DNA of 33,741 nucleotides, taken from contig DATFFC010000128.1 of assembly GCA_035250505.1 (NCBI GenBank), positions 1 through 33,741 on the forward strand, read 5' to 3'. This DNA comes from DASSBQ01 sp035250505. Lineage in GTDB: Bacteria; Nitrospirota; Nitrospiria; Nitrospirales; Nitrospiraceae. Positions 32,445 through 33,741 of this stretch are shown here, piece by piece. The stretch's first letter is position 1. Every line of letters begins with the position of its first letter. Under the pieces are notes generated by a model. The model searched no databases. It saw nothing but the letters and a program-made list of their open reading frames with translations, and was not told the origin of the DNA. The position numbers were made by a program, and so were the translations under genes.

Positions 32445-33647
32445 CTAGTCAAGCTTCATCGTTCCGACGACATGCTCGGCAAACGGCAACGAGGAGGTAA
32501 ATGCGGGGGACACGGCGTTGAGCACATGCGTCGAGCGAGGGCCCGGCTCGATGAGGAAGTCGTTCAGCAGCTCGGCGGTCCGCGTATCGATCAACTGAGC
32601 CCTGATGCCGGGCTCTTTGCCGGGCAGGAGATCCGCCTTGATGAATCCGACGCCCAGCGCCTCGGCCTCGCGGAAAAAGCCGTTTCGTGTCGCCTTCATC
32701 AGTTCCTTCCACGCGATCGCCCGGAAGTGGTCGCGGTTCCTCCCAAACAGCCGCGACAGGTACACGAGCATCGTCAGACTGTCCTGGAGAGTGGCGCCGG
32801 ACAGCCCGTGGTACTGTTCCCGACCCAGCAGCGGCAAGGCCGACGGTCCGATCGTCACCTCACCTTCCGGTCTTCGGGTAAAGTGCACGCCGAGAAACGG
32901 ATTGCGGAGATCCGGCACCGGATAGATATTCCCCCGCACTTTCAGTTTCGATTCGGGCCGCAACCGGTAGAAATGCCCGCGAAACGGCAGAATCCGGTAA
33001 TGTGAGCCGATGCCGTAGGCATGGGCGATGCGATCGGCAAACAAGCCGGCGCAATTGACGAAATGGCCGCACTCGACTGGTCCCTGTGAGGTCACGACGC
33101 GCCCGCCTGCTCCACCGGCCTGCCAGGCACAGGAGAATTGAAACCCGACGCCTTCTCGTTGCGCGTCGGCGACCATTGCCTCCATAACTCGCTGAGGATT
33201 GACGACCGCCGTATCTTTGACATAGAGGGCCTGTTCCACCGTCTTCGCGCAAGGTTCCACCTCGCGCAACGCAGCACAGTCGATCAAGCTGACTCGGACT
33301 CCGTTTGCCTGAGCCCGCTGGTGTAACTCTCGCAGTGGCGCAAGTTCGGCTGCGGTCCGTGCGACGATGACCTTTCCGTAGTCGTTGAGCGGAATGGACT
33401 TTTCTTGGCAATAGGCCCGCAGGCGGCGGTTGCCCTCGACGCACAGACGGGCTTTTAACGTGCCCGCTTTGTAATACACTCCGGCATGAAGCACCCCGCT
33501 GTTTCGGCCGCTCGCATGGAGGCCGGCGGTCGGCTCCTTGTCGATGACGAGGATTTTCGCCCGATGCCGGCGCCGCAGTTCGCGGGCAATCGCCACGCCG
33601 ATCACGCCGGCGCCCGCGATGAGAAAATCATACGTGGGGTTGGTCAT
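32445..33647 (-). CDS. lhgO: L-2-hydroxyglutarate oxidase / FAD-dependent dehydrogenase (LhgO family)
   Basis: Predicted 400-residue flavoprotein that oxidises L-2-hydroxyglutarate to 2-oxoglutarate, passing electrons to oxygen or a membrane quinone. An N-terminal dinucleotide-binding fold is visible (GAGVIG at residues 12-17, acidic residue D36 at the end of the second strand). The family signature HASGRNSGVLHAGVYY spans residues 44-59. Length is normal for LhgO/L2HGDH. ATG start; a good promoter lies just upstream but the ribosome-binding site is weak. Other members of the DAO oxidoreductase family (glycerol-3-phosphate or amino-acid oxidases) are less likely because of the HASGRNSG signature. 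It precedes the polysaccharide genes on the same strand with a gap of about 260 bases, so it may be the neighbouring metabolic gene rather than part of the pathway. Confidence 0.88.
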   Translation of the reverse strand: MTNPTYDFLIAGAGVIGVAIARELRRRHRAKILVIDKEPTAGLHASGRNSGVLHAGVYYKAGTLKARLCVEGNRRLRAYCQEKSIPLNDYGKVIVARTAAELAPLRELHQRAQANGVRVSLIDCAALREVEPCAKTVEQALYVKDTAVVNPQRVMEAMVADAQREGVGFQFSCAWQAGGAGGRVVTSQGPVECGHFVNCAGLFADRIAHAYGIGSHYRILPFRGHFYRLRPESKLKVRGNIYPVPDLRNPFLGVHFTRRPEGEVTIGPSALPLLGREQYHGLSGATLQDSLTMLVYLSRLFGRNRDHFRAIAWKELMKATRNGFFREAEALGVGFIKADLLPGKEPGIRAQLIDTRTAELLNDFLIEPGPRSTHVLNAVSPAFTSSLPFAEHVVGTMKLD

Positions 33648-33693
33648 GAGGCTCGATTATCGGGAGGATTGAGAGGTTCTCCGCACTGCTCCG

Positions 33694-33722
33694 ATCTGAC
33701 CATAGGCGATACCGGCTGTCAA
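33694..33722 (-). promoter_or_regulatory. Candidate sigma70 promoter for lhgO
   Basis: Read on the minus strand, a perfect -35 hexamer TTGACA (33717-33722) is followed after 17 bases by TCAGAT (33694-33699), which matches the -10 consensus at three of six positions and is preceded directly by TGG, an extended -10 signature. The start of transcription would fall near 33687, about 40 bases before the lhgO start codon. It is the best promoter-like site in the window and could also feed the genes downstream. The call rests on hexamers and spacing only. Confidence 0.5.
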
Positions 33723-33741
33723 GAAATCCTCCATTCTATTG

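Noticed and set aside
32441..32457. Inverted repeat over the lhgO stop codon as a terminator
   Set aside because: The stem is only six bases and no T-rich tract follows in transcript sense.

Overview
The window is one long polysaccharide biosynthesis locus. All 28 genes I can support lie on the minus strand, so transcription runs from high to low coordinates. Genes are tightly packed: several pairs overlap by 1-16 bases, many with ATGA or GTGA stop/start overlaps, and many genes use GTG or TTG starts. This looks like one long operon or a few nested ones. I see no insertion sequences, tRNA, rRNA, CRISPR arrays or convincing terminators. The organism is a Gram-negative-type bacterium with medium-high G+C; two hand-counted 60-base blocks gave 28/60 and 41/60. 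An environmental lineage such as Nitrospira would fit, but this is a guess from general style and no marker gene confirms it.

Layout in transcription order. (1) 33741-32445: a sigma70-like promoter and lhgO (L-2-hydroxyglutarate oxidase). (2) 32444-32186: a gap of about 260 bases with two near-identical palindromes around a weak promoter-like site. (3) 32185-24989: nucleotide-sugar supply, with a soluble CapD-type UDP-HexNAc 4,6-dehydratase, rmlA, rmlB, rmlD (dTDP-L-rhamnose; no rmlC in the window), a polymerase/ligase of the O-antigen ligase family, then gmd and fcl (GDP-L-fucose). (4) 24876-20837: an AsnB-type amidotransferase and a heparinase II/III-like protein. (5) 20802-16370: a sulfur module of cysC (APS kinase, makes PAPS), a Wzx-like flippase, a PAPS sulfotransferase and an SQD1/SqdB-type UDP-sulfoquinovose synthase. 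(6) 16358-14235: a phytanoyl-CoA-dioxygenase-like enzyme and a zinc-ribbon methyltransferase. (7) 14174-10111: a nonulosonic (sialic-type) acid cassette, neuC-neuB-(2-hydroxyacid dehydrogenase)-neuA. (8) 10012-1: a large capsule-type transferase, four GT-B glycosyltransferases alternating with two methyltransferases, and a second O-antigen polymerase/ligase that runs off the window.

Together the genes predict a Wzx/Wzy-type surface polysaccharide (O-antigen, capsule or exopolysaccharide) containing rhamnose, fucose and a nonulosonic acid, and carrying sulfur in two chemically different forms: sulfate esters (PAPS route) and possibly a C-sulfonated sugar (UDP-sulfoquinovose route). The most unusual points are the UDP-sulfoquinovose synthase inside a polysaccharide locus, with a Cys-Pro pair where the plant enzyme has Gln-Arg, and the dehydrogenase embedded between neuB and neuA. 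Missing from the window are an initiating sugar-phosphate transferase, chain-length and outer-membrane export proteins, rmlC, and an obvious sulfolipid synthase.
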